64,000 bases of DNA from Mycocentrospora acerina (taxonomy: Eukaryota > Ascomycota > Dothideomycetes > Pleosporales), in the NCBI GenBank assembly GCA_022701365.1, contig JAKUHH010000167.1, positions 62,001 to 126,000 of the forward strand, read 5' to 3'. Of the stretch, positions 12,577-24,853 are shown piece after piece. The position numbers and the translations under genes are program-made. Under the pieces are notes generated by a model, which saw nothing but the letters and a program-made list of their open reading frames with translations, searched no databases and had not been told where the DNA came from. The number at the start of each line of letters is the position of its first letter. Position 1 is the first letter of the stretch.

Positions 12577-15500
12577 ATGGTCAGAATGCGCATCCCCATT
12601 CGCGAGCAGCTGGGATGTCTGGTGCTCGTGGCCTCGTTGATCGGCCTGACCGTCATAGCAGTGGCAACATGGGTAAGGAGCACGTCGTCTTGCTGCTTGC
12701 TGCCCACGCTGACACCACACAGGTCACAAACCACAGGTTTGTCCTCGATCTACGGTAAATCACACCGCCCAACCATGCCCAGCCTTCGCCGCCTGCTAAC
12801 ACGCCACCCAGCACCGAACGTCTTGAATTCACCGCGTCTCTCAAAGCCTCGCAGCTTTCGTCCAACCTTTCGCTCATGCAAATCCTCGTCATGCAAGCTG
12901 CCACCCGCCTCTCTCCCCAGTCCGCACTCCGACGATATTACTACGAGAACAACAGAACTGCTGAGAATTGGGCCCGTGTAATCGAAGACTACGATGCCAT
13001 CTTCGGCACCGACGAAGCCACGCAAATCATCTTGCAGGCCAGGATATACGCCTTCAACTCGTCCGACTACGTGCTGTTCCAACGGACAGCCACCAACTTG
13101 CTCGACCTACAGCTCCCCTACCAATCCTCGGATGGCCAGAATGTAACCCTAGGCGACGGTGATGATGGCTTCATTCCAGAGCTGTACCCACGCTACAGTG
13201 TTCGCGCCACTCCTTACAATTCGACATTCAACACGTACAAGGCCGAGTACAATGGAAGAGTCATCGACAACACAAGCTACCTTCTCTCGGGACCGTACCG
13301 AGTCAACAGCAACCTCAGCCTCATCTCCATCACCCTGCCCATCATCAACAACACATCCAACATTGAGACGCTGGGGTGGCTAACAACCGTCTTGGACGCG
13401 TCACTTATCCTCGATCCCGTCAATGCACTCGAAGGCCTCGGTTCAAGTGGCCTGACATTACTGGTTGGCCCTGACAACTCCACGAACAAGTTTCCTGCCG
13501 GCTACGTTCACAACTCACCCAATCCCGATCCTCCAGAGAATGCAAATGTACGTTTTCTTGTCGATCCGACCAACCGAACTGGCAAGAAACGGCACATGGA
13601 CAACATAAACGCTTCCAACTCCACATCCTTTGACTGGACCAAATTTCCCGCCATACGCAAGGGTTTTACCGAGAGCACCAATGTCGCCAACGATGCAAAC
13701 AGCATCATCTCCGCCAGAAATGAGGACCATCAGGACGTTGCTGTTGGATATGCCACGATTGCAAATGAAATGGTCGATTGGTTAATTCTTGTAGAACAGT
13801 TACACGGCGAGGTTTGGTCACCGATATACCATCTCCGCAACGTCATCATTGCTTGTGTGTTTGGCACAATGGGCGCCATGCTCATCCTCACTTTCCCAGT
13901 AGCCCACTACTCGAGTCGCCCCATCAGACGCTTGCGAGATGCTACCAAGAAGACTGTTTCCCCGCATTTATTCGAAGATGATGGCGTGAGCTCGCAACAC
14001 GATGGTGCAAACGACGATTCCGACGACGTACTTGCTCGTAAAGAAGGGTGGGTCGGGCAGGTGATTCATTATCGAAGAAATCAGAAAGCGACTCGGGCAG
14101 AGAAGAAGGAAACGGCGCGGAGAAAACAGTTTCGCATTCCTGGCAAGGTCAAGGATCGCAAGCACTTCATCCATGATGAACTGACCGATCTCACCACAAC
14201 TTTCAACGAGATGACGGACGAGCTTATGATGCAGTACGAAAGACTCGAGGAAAGGGTACAGCAAAGAACGGCCGAGCTGGAGCAGAGCAAAAAGGCAGCC
14301 GAAGCAGCCAACGAAAGCAAAACCTTGTTCATCGCCAATATTTCACACGAGCTGAAAACTCCTCTCAACGGTATTCTAGGCATGTGTGCAGTGTGCATGT
14401 CAGAAGACGACCCGGTGAGGTTGAGGCGGTCCCTTGGCATCATATACAAGAGTGGAGACCTTCTGCTGAACCTACTGACTGATCTTTTGACATTTAGGTA
14501 AGTCGGCCACCTGCACTACAATCAATGACTAATTTGAATGTAGTAAAAACCAAGTCGGACAGCAGCTGAGCTTGGACGAGAAGGAATTCCGTTTAAGAGA
14601 CATCAGTACTCAGATCCTTGCCATTTTCGATAAACAAGCCAAAGAGGGCGGCATCAGCCTGTCTGTCAATTTTGAGGGGCCGTACGACGCAAACTTGGCC
14701 GAAGACGGGCGGCCCAACGTAGCCGGCGATCTTGGACCATTTGGACTCGGACGTTTAAAGGACATGATTCTGTACGGGGATCAGCACAGGATACTTCAGG
14801 TTGTCATCAACCTGGTCTCTAACAGTCTCAAGTTTACTCCACAAGGCGGCAAAGTTGTGCTATCGATACGCTGCGTTGGAGAGGCTTCGGTGGCGGAGAG
14901 CCGTAAAGCGTCGATACAGTCAAGACAGAGCTCGATGCGCAACTCCAAAACCCGAGTCTCGGAAGTTGGGTCCACAGCAGGGACTTCGACTAATTACAAC
15001 ACAGCCAACGTCATTAATGCCATGGAAAAGCCGCACGCATACGCACAGGTTATGGCTATGGAGCGTACACCCGTGCCACATGGTCGATGGCTATCCTTTG
15101 AGTTTGAAGTTGAAGATACCGGACCAGGTATTCCTGAACACCTTCACGGAAAGATTTTTGAGCCTTTCGTACAGGGCGATCTGGGGCTTTCCAAGAAATT
15201 TGGAGGAACGGGACTCGGCTTGTCCATCTGCTCGCAACTTGCTGGTTTGATGAAGGGTACAGTTGGACTGAAGAGTGAGGTTGGGCATGGGAGTGTCTTT
15301 ACCATGACGATACCACTAAAACATCTCAAGAGTCGTGCCGACAGTACCGCCAGTTCAAGCAACGTCACAATTGCTTCCCGTCGCAGTGTATCCTTGGATG
15401 AGACGCGAGTTCACGTCAACGACGACACGCCTTCCTTGCATTCTGTGCGCTCGACTCAAAGCAGTCCCGTCGCCGCGACTACAGCAACAGCAGGTGGGCC

Positions 15501-16261
15501 GGTAGCATTCGACTCTGACTCTAAGCCACGCTTGGTCGGTCTGAGCCAGCCTTTCTTCGCCTCCACTTCGCCCATGGAGTCGCCAGGCTCGCAGGCAGCA
15601 GCTATGAAGCGGGTCGAGGCTGATGTGAAACAGCGAGGAGTCAAGATCAAAGTGCTTGTTGCTGAAGACAACAAGACAAACCAAGAGGTGGTGCTGCGTA
15701 TGTTGAAGCTGGAGGACGTGTACGACGTGACTGTCGCCAAAGACGGGCAAGAAGCCCTCGACCGAGTCAAGGAGAGCATGCAACTTCATCAGCCATTCAA
15801 CTTGATCTTCATGGATGTACAAATGCCAAATCTGGACGGATTGGAGTCAACCAGACTTATCCGGCAGTTTGGCTTCTCTTCCCCAATCGTAGCACTCACA
15901 GCTTATGCAGAGGAGAGTAATGTCAAGGTATTTGTTTTGGTCATGGATCCAAGAATCTTTGCTAACAATAATACAGCAATGTCTAGAATCAGGCATGGAT
16001 TTCTTCCTCTCAAAACCCATCCGGCGCCCAGCGCTCAAGCATGTTCTCAAGACATATTGTCCCACTATTGAAGAGGAGGATAGCGATCCACCGACACCGC
16101 CAGCAGTCCCAGCATCAAAGGCCAACGGAAACGCCGTGCAGCCAACCACATCACCAATTATAATTCCTACTCCTTTTACATCAACTGCTGGAAGCGATCA
16201 GCGTGACGCATCGCCAGCCACCTCTCCACATACAACACCCGGAGTGCTACCACTAGCATGA
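12577..16261 (+). CDS. SLN1: Hybrid osmosensing histidine kinase (SLN1/TcsB, group VI)
   Basis: This is the membrane osmosensor upstream of the HOG MAP kinase phosphorelay. Exons are 12577-12672, 12723-12754, 12812-14497, 14544-15927 and 15977-16261, giving 1160 residues. An N-terminal membrane segment (about 12-33), a large extracellular sensor region rich in N-glycosylation sites and a second membrane segment (about 385-408) are followed by a coiled-coil linker. The H-box ISHELKTPLNG carries His555. N-box INLVSNSLKF, G1 EDTGPGIP, F-box IFEPFVQG and G2 GGTGLGLS are all intact. The receiver domain has FMDVQMPNLDG with phospho-acceptor Asp1029 and the conserved lysine in FLSKP. The final splice joins ...EESNVK to QCLESGMDFFLSKP. 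A second ATG three codons in (MRIPIREQLG) may be the real start. The order sensor-HK-receiver with two membrane segments fits group VI. Confidence 0.96.
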
Positions 16262-18178
16262 GGATTGTTTCCGTCTTTTCCGCATACTGACTCTTCGGAC
16301 TCGATACGTAAACTTTAATGTCGCTCCTTTGGCAACTTTCCTTGGAGCTTATTTCTCATATTTTCTGTTCTATATCAAGCATGGCGCTGGCGGGCAGAGA
16401 GATTTCTCACTAAAAACGAATCAAGGGCATATAAGGCGTTTTTAAATCATCTGCGTGGATGAATTGGAGGGCAGCGATGCCTCTGGAGTTTTTGCAGCCA
16501 TCTACCGGCTCTGGTTATGTGTTAATTTATCATCTTGCGCAGTCATTTCAGCATTATCTCAAAAATTGAGAAAATTGTCGAGATTACAGGCGCTGAGCTA
16601 TTAGAAATGGAAGCTTTTTTGGGTTCGCTGTGCAGATGGTCATCTCACGGCTTGATTTTTTTTTAAACATTTTGATCTCCTGACATGTGCCTTTTTAAAA
16701 TGCTTCTTTCTTCTCTATCCAAGTGACGAATCCAAAATGAAAAGTTTTATATTTATATACATACATAATAAAAAAAATAGAAAAGACTAACAGACTTGCT
16801 AGACTCGTTGGACACTTGGGGATCTGTCTACCCACGCAACGTTTTCATATTGCCAGAGAAAAAGGCAAGGCGAAGGCAAGGCAAGGGAAGCACATGACTC
16901 GTCGGACATGCACGAGCGTTTTTTTTCATTGCCTGTCGTCCGTGCCTGCCTGCCAGCGCCGTTGGTGGGCAGGGAAAATGCATGTTTCAGCCCGGTCTAG
17001 TCCCGTCTCCACTTTGGCTTCTAGACACATTCACACACACACACTCACGCACGCACGCACGCTCATGCAAATCCTTGTTGAGCAAAGGGCAAGATGGAGA
17101 CAGGTACAAGGTCAGGGGGTTGTTTGCATGTACATCCCTATCCCTATCTATATTCCTATTACCATTCTCATTCCCATTCCCATTCCCACCCCTGGATCGT
17201 CGCTTTCACCAAACGCGTGGTAGTGTCCTGTCGTCGGTTTTGGTAAAGTGGAGTGGAGTGGAGTGGAGACGGCGCCGAACCCTTTTCACGTGTTGTATGT
17301 TTGTGTGTGTGCGTGTGCGTGTGCGCGACGATCGCGACATGGATGGGTGGGTAGATAGGGTAGGTGGATGAATAGATAACCCAGACAAGGGATAGGACAG
17401 GGACTTTTGTCGAGGGAGGGAGTGAGTGAGTGAGTGAGTGAGGTGGCTATGTCAATGCCAATGCAAATGCCAACGCCAACGCCAATGCTCGCACCCCCCC
17501 TCCCGAAGCGGCGGCCGGCCGGACGGACAGACAGACAGACGGTCTGCGGAGGTGAGTGTTTGCTGGCGCCGCCGCCAGCACCGCACCAATGCAAGATATC
17601 GCCGCGTGGGAGATTTGCATAGGAGATGAGGGTAGGTTTTTGGGGTGATTAGCCGGGGTGCGTCGATACTGGTATCAACCTGGGTGATTTATTGATTGAC
17701 TGTGGGAAATAATGGTTGGTGCTTTCCTGCACATGTCAACTTTTTTTTCTTTCGTTATCTCGTTCTCTCGTTCTCTCGTTCTCTCTCTCTCCCTGTGTCT
17801 TTCTATTTCTGTGAGTTTATTGTTAGTTTGTCTGTTAGCTGCTCGTGATTGGATTAGATTGGACTGGGATATTGGAGAATTGGGGATAAAAGTGAAGATT
17901 GACGATTGACGATTTAAAAAAAACTGCTGTAGAGATTTGGAAGGAAGAAGAATATAAAAAAAGATTGGGAGTTGAGGAATAAGAGTAGGGATTCTCTTCA
18001 TACTGGATTTGACTGGCGATCGTGATACGTGGGTGTCGTACGCGTCGTTTTTTGAATGTGTGTGAGGAGGACGCGTGCTTTGTCCTTTCCCTTGCGTATC
18101 CTCAACGGTGGAAGGTGGTGGGCACAGTGATAGTCTCCTCGCCGGTTAAGCCCTCGCACATCAACCTACACAGACGCA
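16262..18178. other. Non-coding spacer between SLN1 and the nonaspanin gene
   Basis: No supported gene is seen. The spacer has T tracts, ACGC/ACAC repeats (about 17030-17062), a CCCATT-like repeat (about 17155-17195), GAGT repeats (about 17425-17445) and CCAACG repeats (about 17455-17485). The small frames here follow these repeats. It should hold the SLN1 3' UTR and the nonaspanin promoter. Confidence 0.55.
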
Positions 18179-20371
18179 ATGTACGCACTCCCAAGGACAG
18201 GCGCGGTTTTTTGCTCGCTGCTAGCATTGGCACATGCGTTCTACATACCCGGTATGGTCTACTACCGAGATCTGGAGATGCAAGTGTGTGTGTGTGCTAA
18301 TCGCAATAGGCTTCTCGTTCAACACATACCGCGATGGCGACTCAATTCCCCTCCTCGTCAATAAAGTTTACTCCGACAACACCCAACTCCAATACGCATA
18401 CACTTCTCTGCCGTTTGTTTGTCCCCCCACCGGCCGCGTACGAACCAAACGCTTCACGAGCGGCACCAGCGTTGCGCTCAACTTGGGGGAAGTGCTCCGC
18501 GGTGACCGCATCACCGTCTCGGATTATGAACTCGTCATGGGCACAGACGAGGAGGCGCGGTACCTGTGCAGCCACACCATGGATCTGGACGGGCTGCATC
18601 GAACGAAAGAGTTGATCCGCGATGGGTATGTGGCAGAGTGGATTATCGATAATCTCCCTGGCGCGATGAGCTTCCAGACGACGGATAAAACGAGGAAGTA
18701 CTATGTTGCTGGGTTCAAGATTGGGGAGGAGGTGACTTCGGTGCGGGGCGAGCCGCCGCAGTATATCCTCAATAACCATATTACGCTGGTTGTGAGGTAT
18801 CATCGTGCTCCTGGAAAGGCTGGCGAGAAGAGGAAGAAGGTGATTGTGGGGTTCGAAGTGTTTCCAAGGAGTATTACGGCGAGTGGGCGTGATGAGAGTG
18901 GGATTCCGGTGGATATGCTGGACGAGCAGGAGCCGTTTCTGCTTATTCCGAGATCGAATGGCACGAGCGAGAGTGATGAGGCGGAGGCTACGAGCTTGAC
19001 TGTTCCGTTCACGTACTCGGTGTACTGGCGCGAGGAGGAGAAGATTGAGTGGCAGAATCGTTGGGATATGTATCTTGTGGCGCAGGACGACAACTCAGAT
19101 GTACACTGGCTAGCTATTGTCAACTCGCTGGTTATTTTTGGATTGCTGACTGCAGGCTTAACTGTCGTTCTCGCGCGTACTGTTCGTGGAGACATTGCGG
19201 GCTCGCAGGATGTTGGATTGGCTGGGTCGAAGCTGAGATTGAAGCATTCGTCAACGTCAAAATCTCCGATACGCGAAAAAGGTGGATTGCTTGACACACT
19301 GGGCGATTTGGAGGCAGATGCGAGTTTGTCAGACGAAGAGGACATGGAGGACATTTCAGGATGGAAGCTCATCCACGGCGACGTCTTTCGCGCACCTCCC
19401 TACAGCGGACTTCTCGCTCCTCTTGTCGGCTCAGGTATCCAGCTTCTCTTCATGACCATTGGCCTCCTCGTTTTGAGTGTAGTGGGCGTTCTGAACCCAA
19501 GTTTCCGCGGCGGTTACATCAGCGTTGGAGTCGGACTCTTCGTCTTTGCTGGTCTGTTCTCCGGATACTATTCCTCACGCATTTACCGCACTTTCGGCGG
19601 CCAACTCTGGCAGAAAAATGTTCTTGTCACCGCATCCTTTGTGCCAGGCTTGTTGTTTGCTACGGTCTTCTTCCTCAACATCTTTGCTTGGATTCAGGCG
19701 TCCAGTACTGCTATCCCCTTTGGAACTCTTATCGCGCTCGTCTTGTTGTGGCTGTTTATCCAACTCCCGCTTGTTTATATCGGTGGCTGGTTAGGTTTCG
19801 AGCGCGTCGGTGCGTGGACGCATCCCATCAAAGCCAACTCAATACCCCGTCAGCTCCCATCAAAGAGGTGGTATATCAAGAGCGCTCAAAGCATCCTTCT
19901 GGCGGGACTTGTGCCATTTATGGTCATTTTCATCGAGCTGACATTCGCATGTAATAGCCTGTGGATGGACAAAAGCACATACTACTACGCATTCGGATAC
20001 ACCAGTATCGTAAGCCTCATCCTTGCCATCACAGTCGTAGAAGTCACCATTGCGGCCACGTATTACCATCTTTGCGCTGAGGTACACAACCCCTCTTACT
20101 CCTCAAAACTACAAGCTAACATCTCCCGCAGAATTATCACTGGTGGTGGCACTCCTTCCTCACTGGCAGCTCTTCTTCGTTATGGATCTTCGCCTACCTC
20201 GCCTACTACTATGCTACTGCGCTGCACATCTCGGGCTTTGTATCGAGTCTGCTATTCTTTGCATATGGCGCACTTGCATGCGCAGTCTATGGGCTACTGA
20301 CCGGCGCGCTGGGATTCTTGGCCGCGTGGGTATTCGTGACTAGAATTTACAGCGGTGTCAAGGTTGATTGA
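18179..20371 (+). CDS. EMP70: Nonaspanin (EMP70/TM9 family), nine-pass endomembrane protein
   Basis: TM9 proteins act in Golgi/endosome sorting of membrane proteins and, in yeast, in adhesion and copper handling. Exons are 18179-18251, 18310-20081 and 20132-20371, giving 694 residues. A signal peptide (about 1-21) ends before FYIPG. Family hallmarks follow: GDSIPLLVNKVYSD, LPFVCPP, LNLGEVLRGDRI, and the lumenal VAEWIVDNLPG-like block (here VAEWIIDNLPGAMSF). The first of nine membrane helices starts near residue 291 (WLAIVNSLVIFGLL), and the helical block runs to the end. The last intron was placed so the ninth helix reads ...CAENYHWWWHSFLTGSSS. The protein ends RIYSGVKVD, a typical family terminus. 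Ascomycetes carry two or three paralogues; which of EMP70/TMN2/TMN3 this is cannot be settled here. Confidence 0.93.
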
Positions 20372-20945
20372 AGCGACAACAACAACAAGAGGCTGAGGAT
20401 ACGAGGCCAAAGATGCAGCATAGGAGTTTTTATTCAAAGAGCGGCGGACTTGAGACGTTTATTCGGGTCATTAGCGCAGGTGTTTTGGCGACATGTCTTC
20501 TTGTTCTATACATGCTCTCGGTATATGACTTATGAATGTGTTTTCTTCCAAACATGTTATAAAGAGTTTTTTTTTCTCTTCCAAAGTAGGATGTACACGT
20601 ATGGCGATTAGAAGTCTATATGAATAAATGTTCAATATCACTTCCTTTTCGAAACTTGATCTCTCCAACCATCTAAAATAATATGCCATCTACCACACGT
20701 GAATCCTCTCAGTCTGTAAGTACATCTTTCCAGCAACACAACATCATCAAACAAACTCAATTCCTCCCCACTCCTCCAACATGAGCTTAGAACACCCCCA
20801 GAATAGAACAAAAAAACACAACATACACGACCAACTATCCATACAGCACAGCACAGAGCATACGCCAGACCCAGAAAGAAGGGAAGCAGAATGTAAAAAA
20901 GTATGTATGTACAACCCCCAAAAGAGTGCAAAAACAAAACAAAAA
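20372..20945. other. Non-coding spacer before the tRNA gene
   Basis: This is AT-rich sequence containing the 3' UTR of the nonaspanin gene and the 3' flank of the minus-strand tRNA. I see no gene in it. Confidence 0.6.
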
Positions 20946-21039
20946 TTCCGAAACGGGGAATTGAACCCCGGTCTCCCCGGCGCTGCTCTGATGTGAATCA
21001 GATGAGAGCGGGGTATACTAGCCACTATACTATTTCGGA
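20946..21039 (-). tRNA. tRNA-Glu(CUC) with a 22-nt intron
   Basis: On the minus strand the acceptor stem TCCGAAA (21039-21033) pairs with TTTCGGA (20953-20947). The D arm is GTAT/ATAC. The anticodon stem CCCCG pairs with CGGGG around the loop CTCTCA...C, giving anticodon CTC. The T arm is CGGGG-TTCAATT-CCCCG. After the base 3' of the anticodon, 22 extra nucleotides intervene, the canonical place for a nuclear tRNA intron. Without them a 72-nt tRNA remains, including the discriminator A. The GGAGACCGGGGTTC stretch matches fungal tRNA-Glu. Internal A and B boxes are visible, as expected for RNA polymerase III. Confidence 0.9.
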
Positions 21040-21728
21040 TGAAGAGCTTGTTGTGCTTTTTGATGAAGAGATGGTCAGTTTTAATGTTTATATTGTAATT
21101 CCAGATGGGAGACGAAGAGTGTAGAGTTCATGCTATGAATGTAGGTTTTCCAGTGTAAAGAGGAGATGTGGAGTAGTGCAGAGACTTTTTGCAGTGGAGA
21201 TGTTGGGGGTTTCGGCGTGTTTTGCGATTGCGATAGCGATTTTGGAGTGGGGTCGGTGTGGAATCGGCTTGTACTTGATTGAAGTGTTGTTGCGTCTCAT
21301 TGGCTTCAAGTGGATTGTACGTCTATTAATTTGATCTCAAGATACTACGGTGTAAGGCGTGCATTAATTAGGATCTGTTTAATGGAAGCATGCGTTGGGA
21401 TAAATCTTGAAGGCCAAAACATATGATCAATCTTCGCATTAAATTGACATTCTCTGAAGTAAGATTTCCAGCATTGCATTGAAAAAAATCAATATTTCAC
21501 ATAATAACAAGACATTTTCGAGCGAGTCGGAAAATCAGATAATATAGCCATTTCAAGAGCTATAGTGGCAGTGGTAAGAGGGTATCTACAAGAAATACAA
21601 GCTATTGTATACAAGTGCAAAGAAACTTGTGAAAACGTGTAGCCTGTTGGCAACGTCAATTAAATATGACAAAACTTTTGCTGTTCGTCGAGACGGTCCT
21701 GAAGGAGACAAATACTAGAGATTATATC
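21040..21728. other. Non-coding AT-rich spacer
   Basis: No gene is seen between the tRNA 5' end and the stop codon of the Zn2Cys6 regulator. It should hold the tRNA 5' flank and the regulator's 3' UTR. Confidence 0.6.
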
Positions 21729-24389
21729 CTATGCCGGTCCCTTTATGAACCAATCTGAACTTGCATCAACCATGTAATTTGTAATGTTTGATTCGTTTCC
21801 ATACGAGCCTTCTGGCATTTGCATGTTTCCGTCAGTTGCTGGGTACGTCGTCATACCGTCAATGGAAACTGGCAATCTAGGCATATTGAAGAAGTCGAAT
21901 ACGTCCAGATACTCCAGCTCATTCGGCGCTGGGGTGCGGGCAGGCGTAACGGAGGGTAGCCTGTTCGTGTTGATATTCGCCTTGGGTTGTCGCGAGATGA
22001 GAAAGTCGAGGTCGAATGCGCACCGGCGCATATCTGCTAGAATCTTGACTGTTGAAGGTGTCACACGTTCTCCGTTCAGGCCTGTGGGTGTCTGCTGCGA
22101 TTCTTGGTACTCCGATAGGACGCGGGACAGCAAGTTTGCGTAGCGAGTGCCAACTTCCCAATATTGCCCCATTTCTCTAAGGGTGCTGACCAGAAGATTG
22201 ATTGACGAATCAACGCGGTGATCGATGGTCGAACCGTGGACTAGAAGCACGCGTGCGGCGACCCAGAGTGAGAAGGCGAAGGGTGGGCCAAGTTTGGGTA
22301 GTAGGCTATTGTCGCGTATGCATGCGCATAGAGCGACGATTGCTTCTACTGCACTCAGACACCTCTGACTTGCGCTAAAAGACGGCGTGAAGATGGGCGA
22401 ACGATGAGTCGGATAGGCTGCTGAGGAATGGAGACGGATGATTGTTCTTCATAAGTTAGTACTTTTCGCATTGAACCTTTGATGCAACTTACGTATGGAA
22501 AGCAGCATGTAGCATGACTAGACCGCTGTTGACGCTTTGATTCATACCCGGCTTGGCAAGCATCCTCGCCGCATTGCCAAACTCAGCTGGAAGATTGTAC
22601 TTCCACTGCTCAATTGCGTTGTCCAACTCTCTATACTCGCTCTGCCATTTCTCGACGTCCGATAGAGACGTAATATCCACTGGCTTTTTGAGGAACTTGT
22701 GGATTCGAGTCAGGATTCCTAGTATCTCCACGTAGTAGGAGAATGAACCCAAGTTTTCCGGCCTGTTCATGCTGTAATCGGATCGCGTTGGGGTTTTGAA
22801 CCAACGCGTCTCCACCGGCATGTTTCGAGCAAATATCTCGTCGCGACACGGCAGACGTCGGTCAATCTCACTTTCGTCCAGGGCGAATTCAAACGCGGTG
22901 GCAACCGTGGCATAGCGGTCAAGGACATAGATCATCCAAAATAGTCTTCTCCGACTTTCCTCTTCAATCCAGTCTTTCGGTTCTGGCAGTACTATTGCCC
23001 GCAAAGTATAGATGGACAACTGAGGTGGAGCGACCATCGGAGAATATGTCTCCATGGCAAGTCCCAATTGCACTACCGAACGGGTGATAAGGGCGAGGAG
23101 ATTCCAACCTGGTGGCCCATTCGAACAGCCCACAACATCAAGCGCCAATATCACAAGGGCTTGTAGAGACTTGACTGAGCTGTGGTCTATCCCATAAAGT
23201 AGCACCTTTTCTCTGGAGTTTTGATGATATCGTGCTCTGTTCTCAGGCGTGAGCCGCTGATCTGTAGAGAACTTCAAAGCTGTGGCGACAACCGCGTGCA
23301 AGATGACCTTGTCTGCTTCGTCCAGACTCGAGTCTCCAAATAAAGAATTTAGAGTTGTTTGGCGGTGAAGAATTGGACACCAAGGATAGATGTGCTTGAA
23401 AAACAGGTCCACTAGGCCATACAAAAGATCATATGGTGGAAAGTCGACATCCGCTTGGCCTAGGGCCCTGGACATTGAAGGGCCAAACTGGTCGTGGCTG
23501 TGACTAAACGGTGTGTATGCTTCATCGGAACGCCCAGAGTACCCATTCGCTGTGACTGAGGGCGTGCGGTGGTCAGTCATGCCATTGCTGAAGCTATTTT
23601 GGATCACATTCTGGGACGGAAATGAGGATGCCGGCTTCTGGATAAAGAGAGCCGTTTCAGGTCTGGGTATGTGGGGCGTCTGAATTACGGGGGGGCTCCT
23701 GAAAGCTGCGGCTACTTCTTGCGGGGAAGGGCCAGAGTGGGCGACTTGGTGATTAGATAGCTGGTTGATTTGAGATTGCTGTTGGCCAAGTAGTGACTCG
23801 AGTTTGTCTGTGCGTGAAGAGGTTAGTCGCAAATTCCTTAGGTTGCGCCTCCAGAAAACTTCATGCCAGAAGCTTTGCCGTCTTTTGTTTGTGAGGACCC
23901 CATGCCAGCGTGCAATCAAGCTCTTGACCCTCAGCAAGGGATGACAGGAAGGCTCACCTAGACGCGCCTCTAGTTCACGGCCATAGCCTGCTCGCAGTCC
24001 AGGCTTTTTGCGAGGTAAATACACCTGCATGCGGTCAGACCAGTCTTTTCTCCAGGGTCCAGCGCAACGAGCTAGATACTTACGCATGCTGAATGATTTT
24101 TCAGACACCAGCCGCAGCTCGGATGTCCGCGGTCGCACTTGACCTTGCGCTGCTTGCATCTAGAACGCCATTAGATGGAACAAACGCGACGCGAAAAAAA
24201 GATTGTGACTGACGTTTCGCACGACACGCTCAGACGCTTGCGCTTGTTAGTGCTCTGGCTTCTATTCTCATCCGAGTCTGGTTCGGACCAGTTGTCGTGG
24301 TCATCCTCTGGAGAGTGAAGGGAGAGCTTAGTATCGCCATTAGGGCTGGTGTTTTGAGGCGCCGCGTCGTGGTGGTTAGTCGCGTCCAT
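21729..24389 (-). CDS. Zn(II)2Cys6 transcription factor, probable regulator of L-rhamnose/sugar-acid catabolism
   Basis: Exons are 24389-24214, 24159-24084, 24024-23958, 23807-22493 and 22446-21729, giving 783 residues. The binuclear zinc cluster has Cys57, 60, 67, 74, 77 and 84 with the CKQRKVKCDR core, preceded by a basic NKRKR stretch. A linker and short coiled coil (LDKLESLLGQQQSQ) follow. The middle homology (fungal_trans) domain runs roughly 250-560 (LFFKHIYPWCPILHRQT, then a RRLFWMIYVLDR motif). Introns split the zinc cluster after Glu58 and after Cys84, common in this family. The gene diverges from L-rhamnonate dehydratase across 464 bp. Aspergillus RhaR and Scheffersomyces Trc1 are Zn2Cys6 activators of the rhamnose pathway. 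That this is the local regulator is inferred from position only. Confidence 0.88.
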
Positions 24390-24853
24390 GATGAGATGAC
24401 TGTGGAGGCGTGGATTCTCGGTGTGTATCCGACCGAGGGAAACCTGAATACGCGGGGCGGACTCAGTCTAATGCGGAGAGAGCGATTGGTTTATTTACCG
24501 CATTGTCTCCTTTCCATGGCACTTGATTTGTGGAATTCGCTGACGAAGCCGGTCACATGTGTATTATATTCATCTACTTGTCGCATGATCATCCGAGAAA
24601 AGCCACTAAAGTGCCGACTCGCACGCGTCGCGACCCACTTCTTGGCTGGACTCATGCGCTCTGTCTACTATGCATTTGTTCGGGTCGACTCACCAGCGAG
24701 AACCACCAAGATGCCCCGAAGCTGCATCCTGGGCCAATGCTGCCCGCAATGGTTATAACGGTCCGGCGTCGTCCTGAAATCGTGGCTCAGCTACCCCTCC
24801 TCTTCGTACGAGATTGATTTCTGTGGTCTTTTTTGTTCATATTCTCATTCAAA
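24390..24853. promoter_or_regulatory. Bidirectional promoter between Zn2Cys6 regulator and L-rhamnonate dehydratase
   Basis: This 464-bp divergent intergenic region contains a CCAAT box (24734-24738) and, 20 bp further, CGGTCCGG (24759-24766), where a CGG and a CCG half-site face each other. Both are about 90-120 bp upstream of the dehydratase start. CGG half-sites are what Zn2Cys6 proteins usually bind, so this could be an autoregulated operator. That is inference from a short motif. Confidence 0.35.

Noticed and set aside
11863..12720. Long overlapping frames on both strands before SLN1
   Set aside because: They are low-complexity (Arg/Gly or Cys/Trp rich), driven by GCTGGTGC-type repeats, and have no conserved motif.
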